Shown: in pieces, positions 33,854 through 43,102 of the stretch
Layout of the letters: every line of letters begins with the position of its first letter
Numbering within the stretch: the stretch's first letter is position 1
Assembly: GCA_934561555.1 (NCBI GenBank)
Contig: CAKTGQ010000003.1
Span: 92,302 to 156,301, forward strand
Direction of reading: 5' to 3'
DNA length: 64,000 nucleotides
DNA from: an uncultured Faecalibacterium sp.
Lineage (GTDB): Bacteria; Bacillota; Clostridia; Oscillospirales; Ruminococcaceae
Position numbers and translations under genes: made by a program
Notes under the pieces: generated by a model
Database searches by the model: none
The model's input: only the letters and a program-made list of their open reading frames with translations
What the model was told of the DNA's origin: nothing

Positions 33854-35023
33854 ATGGATTGCAAACTGCGTGCCAAAAACTGCGGCGGCTGCCCTCTACT
33901 GGGGCTGGACTATGCCGCGCAGCTGAAACAGAAGGAAGAAAAAGTGCGTGCTCTGGTGGGCAAATACGGCCCGGTGCACCCCATCCGGGGCATGGAGCAG
34001 CCCTACCACTACCGCAACAAGGTGATTTCCACTTTTACCACCGGCTGGGGTGGAAAACTGACCTCCGGCATCTACGCAGCAAACAGCCACAAGGTGCTGC
34101 CGGTGGAAAGCTGTCTGCTGCAGGACGAGGTGCTGGACAAAACCATGCAGGCGGTGCGGGCTGCCGCCAACGCCTGCCGCTACCAGCCCTACGACGAGGA
34201 CAAGGGCACCGGCCTTGTGCGCCACTGCCTGCTGCGGCGGGGTGTAGCCACTGGGCAGGTGATGGTGGTGCTGGTAACGGCGCAGCCGGTGCTGCCGGGC
34301 GCGAAGAACTTTGTCAAGGCGCTGCTGGCCGAAGCAGCGCAGCGCGGCGTGACCGTGACCACCGTGGTGCAGAACGTGAACAGCCGCAAGACCAGCGTGG
34401 TGCTGGGCGAGACGGAAAAGGTGCTGTACGGCAAGGGATTCATTCTGGACACCCTCTGCGGCAAGACCTACGCCATCAGCCCGCGCAGCTTTTATCAGGT
34501 GAACCCGGCGCAGACTGCCGTGCTGTACGGCCTTGCGGTGGAGGCCGCAAAGCTGACCGGCAAAGAGGTGGTGCTGGACGCCTACTGCGGCATCGGCACT
34601 ATCGGCCTGACCGCCGCCGACCATGCAAAGCAGGTGGTGGGCGTGGAGCTGAACCGGGACGCCGTACAGGATGCTATTGGCAACGCGAAGCACAACGGCG
34701 TGAAGAACGCCCGCTTCTTTGCCGCCGACGCCACCCGCTGGATCCGCGAAGCCGCCGCAGCAGGGGAGAAGGCGGACGTGATCTTTATGGACCCCCCGCG
34801 CGAGGGCTCTACCCCGGAATTTCTTGCCAGCGTGGCGCGTATGGCACCGAAGCGGGTGGTCTATGTCAGCTGCAACCCCGTCACCCTTGCCCGCGACCTT
34901 GCCACCCTGACAAAGCTGGGCTATAAGGCCGAGGGCTTTACCCCGGTGGATATGTTCCCGCATACGGAGCATATCGAGACGGTATGCGCATTGTCCAAGA
35001 CAGTAATTCACAGAACGAGATAA
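33854..35023 (+). CDS. 23S rRNA (uracil-5-)-methyltransferase, RlmD/RlmCD type
   Basis: A 389-residue SAM-dependent RNA m5U methyltransferase of the RumA/TrmA family. It lacks the N-terminal TRAM domain. It starts with the 4Fe-4S cysteines CKLRAKNCGGCPLLGLDY, and has QVNPAQTAVLYG, the SAM motif VLDAYCGIGTIGL, FMDPPREGSTPEF and VYVSCNPVTLARDL, with the catalytic Cys. AAAGGAAG precedes the ATG. It is divergent from the ROK gene. Confidence 0.88.
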   Translation: MDCKLRAKNCGGCPLLGLDYAAQLKQKEEKVRALVGKYGPVHPIRGMEQPYHYRNKVISTFTTGWGGKLTSGIYAANSHKVLPVESCLLQDEVLDKTMQAVRAAANACRYQPYDEDKGTGLVRHCLLRRGVATGQVMVVLVTAQPVLPGAKNFVKALLAEAAQRGVTVTTVVQNVNSRKTSVVLGETEKVLYGKGFILDTLCGKTYAISPRSFYQVNPAQTAVLYGLAVEAAKLTGKEVVLDAYCGIGTIGLTAADHAKQVVGVELNRDAVQDAIGNAKHNGVKNARFFAADATRWIREAAAAGEKADVIFMDPPREGSTPEFLASVARMAPKRVVYVSCNPVTLARDLATLTKLGYKAEGFTPVDMFPHTEHIETVCALSKTVIHRTR

Positions 35024-35080
35024 TTTGCAACGGATGGTTATTTTACGACCATCGATCTTTTGATAAACGGAGGAACACCG

Positions 35081-35596
35081 ATGAACACAGACTGGAACAG
35101 CCCGCAGGGCGATTTTGACACCGCTGAAAAGCAGGGGGAGCTGCTGATGCTGCTCAGCCGACAGCAGGTCACCGTGCACACATGGGATGACCCGGACTTT
35201 GACTACATGGAGGAGCAGGACCTTGCACTGGTGGTGCAAAGCCCCTCCGGCACAGAGGATCTGCTTATTGAGCTGTGCGGGGAGTTCTCGGTGTTTTTTG
35301 AAAAGTGGCACGGCGAGTACGCCGCCACCGCCGAGGGCTACGCGCAGCTGCAGCAGGACATCACCGCTATTTTGGACGGCAAAGCGGGCGCACTGAGCCT
35401 GTACACGGAGAACGGCTGGCAGGGCACGGTGCTGTGCACCGAGCTGCCCGGCGCAGAGGTCGCCGAAGCCGCTGCGGCGCTCAAGCGCTGCTGGCAGGAG
35501 GCAAAGCCGGACGCTGCCCTGCCTGCGGGCAGTCGGCTGGAGCTGGTGTGCTGGGACCCGGCACAGAACCGGAAATACCAGCTCCCGGCGGAATAA
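35081..35596 (+). CDS. Uncharacterised acidic protein
   Basis: A 171-residue soluble, acidic, Trp-containing protein. No signal peptide or membrane segment. GGAGG stands before the ATG (35081); upstream frame codons lack a ribosome site. Visible features are LLMLLSRQQVTVHTWDDPDFDYMEEQDLALVVQ and a C-terminal LELVCWDPAQNRKYQLP. I do not recognise the family. It follows the rRNA methyltransferase and ends at a terminator. Confidence 0.6.
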   Translation: MNTDWNSPQGDFDTAEKQGELLMLLSRQQVTVHTWDDPDFDYMEEQDLALVVQSPSGTEDLLIELCGEFSVFFEKWHGEYAATAEGYAQLQQDITAILDGKAGALSLYTENGWQGTVLCTELPGAEVAEAAAALKRCWQEAKPDAALPAGSRLELVCWDPAQNRKYQLPAE

Positions 35597-35602
35597 TAGA
35601 GC

Positions 35603-35641
35603 AAAAAGGTCGCTGCACAAAATGCGTGCAGCGACCTTTTC
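35603..35641. terminator. Bidirectional terminator between converging genes
   Basis: AAAAAGGTCGCTGCAC and GTGCAGCGACCTTTTCTT pair around a 7-base loop. It serves the 35081 gene and, with its left A run, the PAP2 gene. Confidence 0.85.
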
Positions 35642-36178
35642 TTATACAACTTGTTGTTTCTTTTTACGATCCGCCATATAGTTTGCGATTGCGGAGGCTG
35701 CAGCGCCCAGCGCGATGCCCAGCACTGCACCGCCGAGGACATCGGTGGGGAAGTGCACATAGAGGTACAGCCGGGTAAAGGCGATAAAAGCCGCCAGCAC
35801 CAGCGCGGGTGCGCCCAGCTTCCGGTTTTGCAGCCAGAGCGCGTAGGCAGCCGCCACCCCGGAGGCGGTGTGCCCGGAGGGGAAGGAGTGCCCGTGCGGA
35901 CGCGCCACCAGCATGGTGATGGTGGTGTTGAGATCGCAGGGGCGGGGGCGGGCGAACAGCGGCTTGAGGAAGAAGTGTCCCGCTGCCATGTATAGCACCA
36001 GCGCCACCGCCATGGCAAAGCCCGCTTTGCGGGTGCGCCGGAAGAGCAGAAGCAGCAGGGTGAACGCGATCCAGATCTCGCCGTGGGCCCCGGCGTAATC
36101 AAAAAAGATGGAGATTGCGTTCATTACCGGGTTGCGGAACTGGTACAGCCAGTCCAGAAAAGCAAACTCAAAGGGCAT
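35642..36178 (-). CDS. PAP2 family membrane phosphatase
   Basis: A 178-residue membrane protein with about five helices and the three phosphatase motifs: KPLFARPRP, PSGHT and TRLYLYVHFPTDVLGG. It should dephosphorylate a lipid or polyprenyl phosphate at the membrane, for example undecaprenyl diphosphate. GGAGGA precedes the ATG. Confidence 0.88.
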   Translation of the reverse strand: MPFEFAFLDWLYQFRNPVMNAISIFFDYAGAHGEIWIAFTLLLLLFRRTRKAGFAMAVALVLYMAAGHFFLKPLFARPRPCDLNTTITMLVARPHGHSFPSGHTASGVAAAYALWLQNRKLGAPALVLAAFIAFTRLYLYVHFPTDVLGGAVLGIALGAAASAIANYMADRKKKQQVV

Positions 36179-36270
36179 GGGTTCCTCCTTTTGGGCAGTG
36201 AGAGAGCGGATTTTCTATACAATATAGCATATAAATATTAAAAAATACAGAATGTGCTGTAAATTTGTCC

Positions 36271-37257
36271 TCAAGGCAGGGGGAAATCGGCTTCTGGCTG
36301 CTCCATCTGCGCCAAGGTAGGGTAGCTGTCGATGGCACCGAGGTGCTGCACGCTGATAGCGCAGAAGCGGTTGGAAAAGGTCAGATACTCGGTCAGGCGC
36401 TTGCGGGAAAGCTTTGCCAGCTCGGCGGCGGTCACGCCGTCCCGCTGCAGCTGCCACAAAAACGAGCCGATAAAGCCGTCCCCTGCGCCGGTGGTGTCCA
36501 CCGCCGCCACCTTGGGGCTGCGGGCATGGGCGCTGGCGGTGCGGGTATAGGCGCGGGCACCCTTGCTGCCGCAGGTGTACAGCACCAGCTGCACATCGCC
36601 GGTAAACAGCCGGGGCAGCGCGGCTTCAATATCCTCGGTGCCGGCGAGGAAGGGCAGTTCCTCGTCCGAAAGCTTCAGGATATGGGTCAGGGGAAGAAAC
36701 TGCCACACGGTCTGGCGCAGCTGCTCCCGGTCCGGCCAGAGGGGGAAGCGGAGATTGGGGTCAAAGCTGAGGATGGCTCCTGCCTCCCGCGCGGCAGTGA
36801 TGGCAGCCAGATGGGCGTAGCGCATGGGGCTGTCCACCAGCGAGACACTGCAAAAATGCAGGGCAAAGGCCTGCGAGAACCAGCCCGGGTCGATCTGCTC
36901 CGGGGCGTACAGCAGGTCTGCGGAGGGCTTGCGGCAGAAGCTGAAAGTGCGCTCGCCGTTTTCCGCTAAGCTGACGAAGGCCAGCGCGGTGCTGGCTTTG
37001 CTGGTAAATTCCAGATGGGAAAGCTCCACGCCGCAGCCAGCCAGTGCCCGGGCGATCTTGTGACCAAAGGGGTCGTCGCCCAGCTGGCTCAGCAGCGCAC
37101 TGCGCCCGCCCAGCCGGGCAACGGCGGCGCAGACATTGGCCGGAGCGCCGCTCACCCGGGGGCTGAAGGCGGGCACTTCGTCAAAGCTGCACCCCACCCG
37201 GGAGGGGATCATATCGATCAGCGCTTCGCCGATGGAAAATAAGATCCTGTCGGACAT
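36271..37257 (-). CDS. PfkB family carbohydrate kinase (fructokinase-like)
   Basis: A 328-residue ribokinase-fold sugar kinase. Signature blocks are IGEALIDMIP, GGRSALLSQLGDDPFG and the C-terminal PfkB motif DTTGAGDGFIGSFL, with the catalytic Asp and the anion hole. FSFCRKPSADLLY suggests the fructokinase/2-keto-3-deoxygluconate group. The start is at MSDRILF, 9 bases after AAAGGAA; a longer upstream frame has no ribosome site. Confidence 0.85.
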   Translation of the reverse strand: MSDRILFSIGEALIDMIPSRVGCSFDEVPAFSPRVSGAPANVCAAVARLGGRSALLSQLGDDPFGHKIARALAGCGVELSHLEFTSKASTALAFVSLAENGERTFSFCRKPSADLLYAPEQIDPGWFSQAFALHFCSVSLVDSPMRYAHLAAITAAREAGAILSFDPNLRFPLWPDREQLRQTVWQFLPLTHILKLSDEELPFLAGTEDIEAALPRLFTGDVQLVLYTCGSKGARAYTRTASAHARSPKVAAVDTTGAGDGFIGSFLWQLQRDGVTAAELAKLSRKRLTEYLTFSNRFCAISVQHLGAIDSYPTLAQMEQPEADFPLP

Positions 37258-37441
37258 AGGGCTTCTTCCTTTCTGCATACAGGTGTGCCGCAAGGTGCGG
37301 CAGTGTACAGTATACACCCGCAGGGCGCTGTGCGCAACTGCTTCTTTTATACGGTAATGGGCGGGTTTTGCGGTTGACTTGCGGCGGCAGATATGCTACA
37401 ATTTCCAGACGTATGCAACAACAGGGAAAAGGAAAAAGTGT

Positions 37442-38743
37442 ATGGATCTGACAAAACAGTTCTTTAAATATGTCTCGCAGAATATTTTTGGTCTGCTGGG
37501 CACTTCGTGCTATATTCTGGCCGACACCTATTTTATTGCGCAGGCCGCCGGTACAGACGGCGTTACCCTGCTCAACCTCTGTCTGCCCATTTATAACTTT
37601 ATTTTTGCCATTGGCTCCATGATCGCGCTGGGCTCGGCTACCCGCTACGCCATTGCCAAGGCACAGAACGATGCCCGGGGACAGCGGTATTTTTCCAATG
37701 CCATCCTGTGCGCCGTGCTGGCGTCCATCCCGTGGATGCTGGCGGGTGTTTTTGCGCCCGGGACGCTGCTGCGGCTCATGGGCGGCGATGCCGGTATCGT
37801 GACACTGGGCATCCCCTACGCCCGTATCTTTTTGCTGTTCACCCCGTTTTTTATGTGCAACTACATCGTTTCCGCCTTTGTCCGCAACGACGGCGACCCC
37901 TCCCTTGCCATGGTGGCGACCTTGAGCGGCAGTCTGTTCAATGTGGTGTTCGACTATATCTTCATGTTCCCATTGGGTCTGGGCTTGGCCGGTGCGGCGC
38001 TGGCAACGGCAGTCTCGCCCATTATCAGCATCGCCATCTGCAGCCGCCACTTCTTTAAAAAGGAGAACACCCTGCAATTTGTGCGGCAGCTGCCCTCGGC
38101 AAGGCTGCTGGGGCAGAGCTGTCAGCTGGGCATCTCCGGCTTTGTGGGCGAGCTTTCCTCCGGCGTGACCACCACGGTGTTCAACTTTCTGTTGCTGGGT
38201 CTGGCGGGCAACGTGGGCGTAGCAGCCTACGGCGTGGTGGCAAACTTTGCGCTGGTGGCTACCGCCATCTTCAACGGCGTGGCGCAGGGCGCACAGCCGC
38301 TGGTGAGCCGCTGCTACGGTCAGAACGACCACGCCGGGGCGCGGAAACTGCTGCTGCTGGGCAGCGGCACTGTGCTGGTGCTGGCTGCGGTGCTGTACGC
38401 TGCGGTGTTCGGCCTGACCGATACCTTTGTGAGCTGGTTCAACAGCGAAAACTCGGTGCAGATGGCGCAGTACGCCCACACCGGGATGCGGATGTACTTT
38501 GTGGGCTACTTCTTTGCAGGCTTCAATATCATGGCGGCGGGCTATCTGAGCGCCGTGAACCGCCCGGCGGAGGCCTCCATTACCTCCATCTGCCGGGGCA
38601 TGGTGGCCATCGTGGCTTGCTCGCTGGTGCTGAGCACGGTGTTCGGGATGCCGGGCGTATGGGCAGCCTTCCCGGCTTCGGAGCTGCTCACCGCGTTGCT
38701 GACCCTGTTTTTGCTGCGCAGAAAAGAAATCGGAAAAGCTTAA
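37442..38743 (+). CDS. MATE family efflux transporter
   Basis: A 433-residue membrane protein with 12 predicted helices in two homologous halves, as in MATE Na+/H+-coupled drug and metabolite exporters. ILADTYFIAQAAGTDGVTLLNLCLPIYN is the N-terminal half signature. The start is the ATG after AAAAGGAAAAAGTGT. Its stop overlaps the end of the converging AraC gene by four bases. Confidence 0.85.
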   Translation: MDLTKQFFKYVSQNIFGLLGTSCYILADTYFIAQAAGTDGVTLLNLCLPIYNFIFAIGSMIALGSATRYAIAKAQNDARGQRYFSNAILCAVLASIPWMLAGVFAPGTLLRLMGGDAGIVTLGIPYARIFLLFTPFFMCNYIVSAFVRNDGDPSLAMVATLSGSLFNVVFDYIFMFPLGLGLAGAALATAVSPIISIAICSRHFFKKENTLQFVRQLPSARLLGQSCQLGISGFVGELSSGVTTTVFNFLLLGLAGNVGVAAYGVVANFALVATAIFNGVAQGAQPLVSRCYGQNDHAGARKLLLLGSGTVLVLAAVLYAAVFGLTDTFVSWFNSENSVQMAQYAHTGMRMYFVGYFFAGFNIMAAGYLSAVNRPAEASITSICRGMVAIVACSLVLSTVFGMPGVWAAFPASELLTALLTLFLLRRKEIGKA

Positions 38744-39585
38744 ATATACATCTCCTGTTCCCGCATGGTCTCCTCGGGCGTAAGCCCGGCCTGTGCGGCG
38801 CGACCGGTCAGTGCCCGCCATTGTGCAGGGGACTGGCCGGTTTCTTTTTTGAATACCCGGCACAGGTAGTTGGCCCCGGAAAATCCGCACAGGCTGGCCA
38901 CCACGTCCAGTGTGTACTCCCGGTGCAGCAGCAGCCGCTGCGCGGCCTCGATGCGCACGGTGGTCAGGTATTTGCCCGGCGGCACGCCCACGGCGGCGGT
39001 AAAGGTGCGCACCAGATGGCTTTTGGAGACCCCCAGCCGCTCGCTGAGTTCCTCCACGCCGTACAGTCCCGCGTAGTTGGCGCGGATATCCTCAATGGCG
39101 GCCTGCACCAGCGGCGGCAGGGCGGGCGCGGCGCTGTCGGCATCCGCCAGCTCGCACAGCAGGGCAAAGGCCAGCTGGCTGCGCGCACGGCTGTGGGTGG
39201 GCTTTTCCTCGGCAAGCCGCCCCATCAGCTCGGCGGCGGCAGGGCAGGTCTCGCCCTTGGCAAGGTAGGGCAGCTCCCGCAGACCGTTCAAAAACTGCGC
39301 GCTGGCTTGTCCGGTCAGCTGGACGCACAGCAGATGGCAGCTGTCCTCCGGGGTCAGGGTGAGCGGGGCGCGGCTCAAAATCAGGTGCCCCGCCGCAGCG
39401 GACTGCGGCGGCAGCACCAGCGCAGCGCCGGCGGGCGCAGCCGATGCCCCGGGCAGGGAAGCCGTGCATCTGCCGCTGGAAACAAGGCAGACCCACAGCC
39501 CCTCGCCGGTCAGGGTGCGGGGCACGGAAAGCTGCACATCCAGCAGTGCAGCCGGTGCGGCGATGGTGTTCCAGTCAAATAGCAA
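38740..39585 (-). CDS. AraC family transcriptional regulator
   Basis: A 281-residue regulator with an N-terminal cupin-like sensing domain and a C-terminal double helix-turn-helix (LSERLGVSKSHLVRTFTAAVGVPPGKYL, then DVVASLCGFSGANYLCRVFKKETGQSPAQWR). It probably starts at TTG (39583-39585), 7 bases after AGAGGTG. It is divergent from the MsmX-type ATPase gene and may control it or sugar uptake genes elsewhere. Confidence 0.85.
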   Translation of the reverse strand: MLFDWNTIAAPAALLDVQLSVPRTLTGEGLWVCLVSSGRCTASLPGASAAPAGAALVLPPQSAAAGHLILSRAPLTLTPEDSCHLLCVQLTGQASAQFLNGLRELPYLAKGETCPAAAELMGRLAEEKPTHSRARSQLAFALLCELADADSAAPALPPLVQAAIEDIRANYAGLYGVEELSERLGVSKSHLVRTFTAAVGVPPGKYLTTVRIEAAQRLLLHREYTLDVVASLCGFSGANYLCRVFKKETGQSPAQWRALTGRAAQAGLTPEETMREQEMYI

Positions 39586-39709
39586 TATCTGACACCTCTA
39601 ATCAATAAAATGCTATTTTATATCACAAAATTATCTGTTATTATAGTACCAACGAAACAACACGCCGTCAAGGGCGTGAAACACCAAATATTTACGGAGG
39701 ATAACGATT

Positions 39710-40825
39710 ATGGCTTCCATTAGCTGCCAGCACATCTACAAGATCTATCCGGGTGCAACTGCCCCGTCCGTTACCGACTTCAACCTGGAGATCCAGGATA
39801 AGGAGTTCATCATCTTCGTCGGCCCCTCTGGCTGCGGCAAGTCCACCACCCTGCGTATGATCGCCGGTCTGGAGGAGATCTCCAAGGGCGAGATGTACAT
39901 CGGCGGCCGTCTGATCAACGACGTTCCCCCGAAGGATCGTGATATCGCCATGGTGTTCCAGAGCTACGCTCTGTACCCCCACATGACCGTTTACAAGAAC
40001 ATCGCTTTCGGTCTGGAGCTGCGCAAGACCCCGAAGGACGAGATCGACAAGCGCGTGCACGAGGCTGCTAAGATTCTGGAGATCGAGCACCTGCTGGACC
40101 GCAAGCCCAAGGCTCTGTCCGGTGGTCAGCGTCAGCGTGTTGCTCTGGGCCGTGCAATGGTTCGTAACCCGGCAGTCTTCCTGCTGGACGAGCCCCTGTC
40201 CAACTTGGATGCTAAGCTGCGTACCTCCATGCGCACCGAGATCATCAAGCTGCACAAGAAGCTGGCTACCACCTTCATCTACGTTACCCACGACCAGACC
40301 GAGGCTATGACCATGGGCGACCGTATCGTGGTTATGAAGGACGGCATCGTGCAGCAGGTCGATACCCCGCAGAACCTGTACGATATGCCCTGCAACATGT
40401 TCGTTGCAGGCTTCATCGGCAGCCCCCAGATGAACTTCCTGGACGGCACCCTGATCAAGAAGGGCGACCTGTACGGTGTTGACCTGGGCGGCGACGTGAT
40501 CCCTCTGCCCAAGGAAAAGACCGCCGACGGCAAGCTGGATTCCTACGTTGGCAAGAAGATCAAGATGGGCATCCGTCCCGAGGATATCGACGACGAGCCC
40601 GAGTTTATGGCAAAGCACACCGACTGCCAGCTGGATGCTCAGGTCGATGTTTCCGAAATGATGGGCGCTGAGATCTACCTGTATCTGGAGTACAAGGGCA
40701 ACAAGATGACCGCTCGTGTTGCTCCCACCTCCAAGGCTCGCAACGGAGACACCGTCCGCGTTGCATTCGATCCCCATAAGGTGCACCTGTTCGACATCGA
40801 GACCGAGCAGACCATCCTGAACTAA
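39710..40825 (+). CDS. msmX: MsmX/UgpC-type sugar ABC transporter ATPase
   Basis: A 371-residue ATPase of the carbohydrate-uptake CUT1 class. Walker A is [13 protein letters not shown], the signature is [14 protein letters not shown], Walker B is [12 protein letters not shown], and the switch is [16 protein letters not shown]. The C-terminal TOBE-type domain begins about residue 235. There is no permease or binding protein beside it, so it is an orphan shared by several sugar importers, as MsmX is. Codons are strongly biased (CGT, GGT, GCT, CTG), unlike its neighbours, indicating very high expression. GGAGG precedes the ATG. Confidence 0.88.
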   Translation: MASISCQHIYKIYPGATAPSVTDFNLEIQDKEFIIFVGPSGCGKSTTLRMIAGLEEISKGEMYIGGRLINDVPPKDRDIAMVFQSYALYPHMTVYKNIAFGLELRKTPKDEIDKRVHEAAKILEIEHLLDRKPKALSGGQRQRVALGRAMVRNPAVFLLDEPLSNLDAKLRTSMRTEIIKLHKKLATTFIYVTHDQTEAMTMGDRIVVMKDGIVQQVDTPQNLYDMPCNMFVAGFIGSPQMNFLDGTLIKKGDLYGVDLGGDVIPLPKEKTADGKLDSYVGKKIKMGIRPEDIDDEPEFMAKHTDCQLDAQVDVSEMMGAEIYLYLEYKGNKMTARVAPTSKARNGDTVRVAFDPHKVHLFDIETEQTILN

Positions 40826-40860
40826 GACTTAGCAAAGATCATTTTTGATCCTCCTATCAT

Positions 40861-40902
40861 ACGAAAGACCGCCGAAGGGAAACCTTCGGCGGTCTTTCGT
40901 TT
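40861..40902 (+). terminator. Terminator of msmX
   Basis: ACGAAAGACCGCCGAAGG, GAAA, CCTTCGGCGGTCTTTCGTTT; an 18-bp perfect stem. Confidence 0.9.
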
Positions 40903-40904
40903 GT

Positions 40905-41230
40905 GAACCCTCTCAGTCATCGCTGCGCGATGCCAGCTCCCCCGAAGGGGGGAGCTTTTAGCATGGCGGGAAGGTTTCTTATTGCACTTAGTACTTTAAC
41001 AACAAGGGCAACGGCGTGCGCCCTCTCCGTCACCTGCGGTGACACCTCTCCCAAAGGGAGAGGCAAGAGCACTGCCGGAAACTTTCTCATTGTACTTAAA
41101 CCTTCAGCAACGAGCCTTGGACCTTGGCTCCCCCTGAGAGGAAAGACTTCCCCCGCTCCGGGGGAAGATGTCACCGTAGGTGACAAAAAGGGGAATCTGG
41201 CGCGGGAGCGCCTGAGAGGGTTTTCAACGC
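40905..41230. repeat. Palindrome-rich intergenic repeat (family B), composite copy 2
   Basis: It starts CCCTCTCAGTCATCGCTGCGCGATGCCAGCTCCCCCGAAGGGG and ends, in inverted orientation, GGCGCGGGAGCGCCTGAGAGGG. Inside are CTCCGTCACCTGCGGTGACACCTCTCCC...GGGAGAG and TCTCATTGTACTTAAACCTTCAGCAACGAGCC, the inverse of the middle of copy 1. Several units appear to have inserted into or next to each other. No gene is seen in this gap. Confidence 0.75.
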
Positions 41231-41243
41231 TCCGGCATTCCAA

Positions 41244-42134
41244 TCATTTTTTCTGTGCGCCCTGCCGCACCAGCTCGATGAATACGTTCATCTGCGGGGT
41301 CACCCATTTATCCCGGTGGTAGAACAGCTGCCGGTGCATTATGACGGTGCAGTCCGGTACGTTCAGCCGCGCCAGACGCCCCTCGGCCAGTGCGCTGCGT
41401 ACGATGTACTCCGGCAAAAAGGAAAGCCCCATGCCCTGCTCCACCATCTGGCACAGCAGCGCGGCGCTGCCCAGTTCCAGATAGGGGTGGATGGCAAGGC
41501 CGTGCGCCGCCATGCACTGGTCCAGCGCGTCCCGGTAGCTCATGCCCCGCTCGGTGAGCAGAAACTCCTGTCGGGGCAGAATGTCCAGCGGGAGGGTGCT
41601 TTCCTGCGTCAGCGGATGCTGCGGCGGTGCAATGAAGCACACCGGCTCCGGCACGTCCGCAGCCAGCACCAGTGCAGGCTGCAAAAGGGGCTGGTCCAGC
41701 GTATAGACAAGGTCTACCTGATTGGTGCTCAGCAATTGCAGCATCTCGTCCGTGGAGGCTGTGTGCAGCACCAGCTCCACCTGTGGGCAGCAGGCATGGT
41801 AGCGCTGCAACAGCCCCGGCAAAAAGGTGCTGCATACGGAATCCGCCAGCGCGATGCGCAGACTGCCCCGCACCTGCTGGGCGGGCTGCAAGGCGGCCTG
41901 TGCCTGCTGGGCAGTTTCCAGCAGGGTGCGGGCATAGCCTAAAAAGGTCTGCCCGGCATCGGTCAGACGTACCGTTTTGCCCACGCGGTCAAACAGCGGG
42001 GTGCCCAGTTCGGCCTCCAACTGTGCAATTTGAGAGGACACCGCCGACTGCGAGTAGCCCAGCTGCCGCGCGGTGCGGGAAAAGCTGTGCAGCTCGGCGA
42101 TGTGCAGAAAGGTATTGACAGTCCGCAGTTCCAT
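41244..42134 (-). CDS. LysR family transcriptional regulator
   Basis: A 296-residue LysR regulator with an N-terminal winged helix (FLHIAELHSFSRTARQLGYSQSAVSSQIAQLEAELGTPLF) and a two-lobed effector domain. AAAGGAG precedes the ATG. It begins 13 bases after the stop of trmO, so the two may be transcribed together; its target is unknown. Confidence 0.9.
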   Translation of the reverse strand: MELRTVNTFLHIAELHSFSRTARQLGYSQSAVSSQIAQLEAELGTPLFDRVGKTVRLTDAGQTFLGYARTLLETAQQAQAALQPAQQVRGSLRIALADSVCSTFLPGLLQRYHACCPQVELVLHTASTDEMLQLLSTNQVDLVYTLDQPLLQPALVLAADVPEPVCFIAPPQHPLTQESTLPLDILPRQEFLLTERGMSYRDALDQCMAAHGLAIHPYLELGSAALLCQMVEQGMGLSFLPEYIVRSALAEGRLARLNVPDCTVIMHRQLFYHRDKWVTPQMNVFIELVRQGAQKK

Positions 42135-42146
42135 GAACGGCTCCTT

Positions 42147-42845
42147 TTATAACAGGGTGATGTCCCGCACGGTGAGCTGAGCACCGTCCACGGTAAAATG
42201 CACCTCCAGCCCAGCAAACTCCATGCCGTACACCCGCTGCGGGTCGTGCTGGTAGGAGGGGCGGGGGTCACTGGCAAGCACGCCCTGCAGCGCGGCGCGG
42301 TCGGCCTCCGGCACGGTCTGCCACAGCGCCTCCGGGCAGGACACCTCCAGATGGTGGGTGCGGGTCTGCCCGGTAAAGCCCTCGGCGGCGTCCGGGTGGC
42401 AGTCCGCGTAGGGGATGTAGGGCTTGATATCGTAGATGGGGGTGCCGTCCATCAGGTCGGCACCGCGCACGATGAGCACCGGCCCAACGTCCGGGCGCTG
42501 CTCAATGGCTTCCAGTTTTACGCTGGAAAGCCCCAACGGATTTGGCCGGAAGGGGGAACGGGTGGCGAACACGCCCACCCGGATATTGCCGCCAAGGCGC
42601 GGCGGGCGCACGGTGGGAGACCAGCTTTCCCGCACCGCACCGGAAAACTGCCACACCAGCCAGATGTGGCTGAAATCCTCCAGCCCGCGCAGGGCGTTGG
42701 GGTTGCGGTATTCCGGGGTAAAGATGATCTCGCCCCGCAGCTGTTCTACCAGCCCGCTCTGGCGCGGGATGCCGAACTTGGTGGGAAAGGCGGTGTGGAT
42801 ATGGGCAATGACCTTCAGGGTCATGGCTTCGGGTGCCTGCTGCAT
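42147..42845 (-). CDS. trmO: tRNA (t6A37) N6-methyltransferase TrmO
   Basis: A 232-residue TsaA/TrmO enzyme that methylates N6-threonylcarbamoyladenosine in tRNA. Hallmarks are GIPRQSGLV, GLEDFSHIWLVWQF, VGVFATRSPFRPNPLGLSSVKL and DLMDGTPIYDIKPYIPYAD. The ATG at 42845 is 6 bases after AAGGAG; an upstream TTG at 42863 overlaps the previous stop and is less likely. Confidence 0.9.
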   Translation of the reverse strand: MQQAPEAMTLKVIAHIHTAFPTKFGIPRQSGLVEQLRGEIIFTPEYRNPNALRGLEDFSHIWLVWQFSGAVRESWSPTVRPPRLGGNIRVGVFATRSPFRPNPLGLSSVKLEAIEQRPDVGPVLIVRGADLMDGTPIYDIKPYIPYADCHPDAAEGFTGQTRTHHLEVSCPEALWQTVPEADRAALQGVLASDPRPSYQHDPQRVYGMEFAGLEVHFTVDGAQLTVRDITLL

Positions 42846-42859
42846 GGTGAACTCCTTGC

Positions 42860-43078
42860 TCAATAGATCTTTTCAATGGGGCAGTCGGCGGGGATGCCGT
42901 ACCGGCTGCGGAATGCCTGCAATTCCTGCGGGCTGCGGATCAGCTGCACCTCGGTAAAATGGCCGGTGTGCAGATCCTGAAATCCGGCCACCTGCTCCCC
43001 GGTGCAGATGCTGCATCGCAGCACCGGCTTCTGGGCGGCGGGGTCGTAGGAGGGGGATGCTTTCTTTTTGCCGAACAC
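42860..43078 (-). CDS. Small conserved-type protein with a cysteine pair
   Basis: A 72-residue soluble protein: a basic start MFGKKKAS, then RCSICTGEQVAGFQDLHTGHFTEVQLI with a CxxC pair and a His, and a basic C-terminal half ending PIEKIY. GGAGCC-type spacing to the ATG is weak. It lies 15 bases before trmO in the same direction. The CxxC pair suggests metal or redox chemistry, but I cannot name the family. Confidence 0.55.
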   Translation of the reverse strand: MFGKKKASPSYDPAAQKPVLRCSICTGEQVAGFQDLHTGHFTEVQLIRSPQELQAFRSRYGIPADCPIEKIY

Positions 43079-43102
43079 AGGCGGCTCCTTTCGTTCCTTA
43101 TC

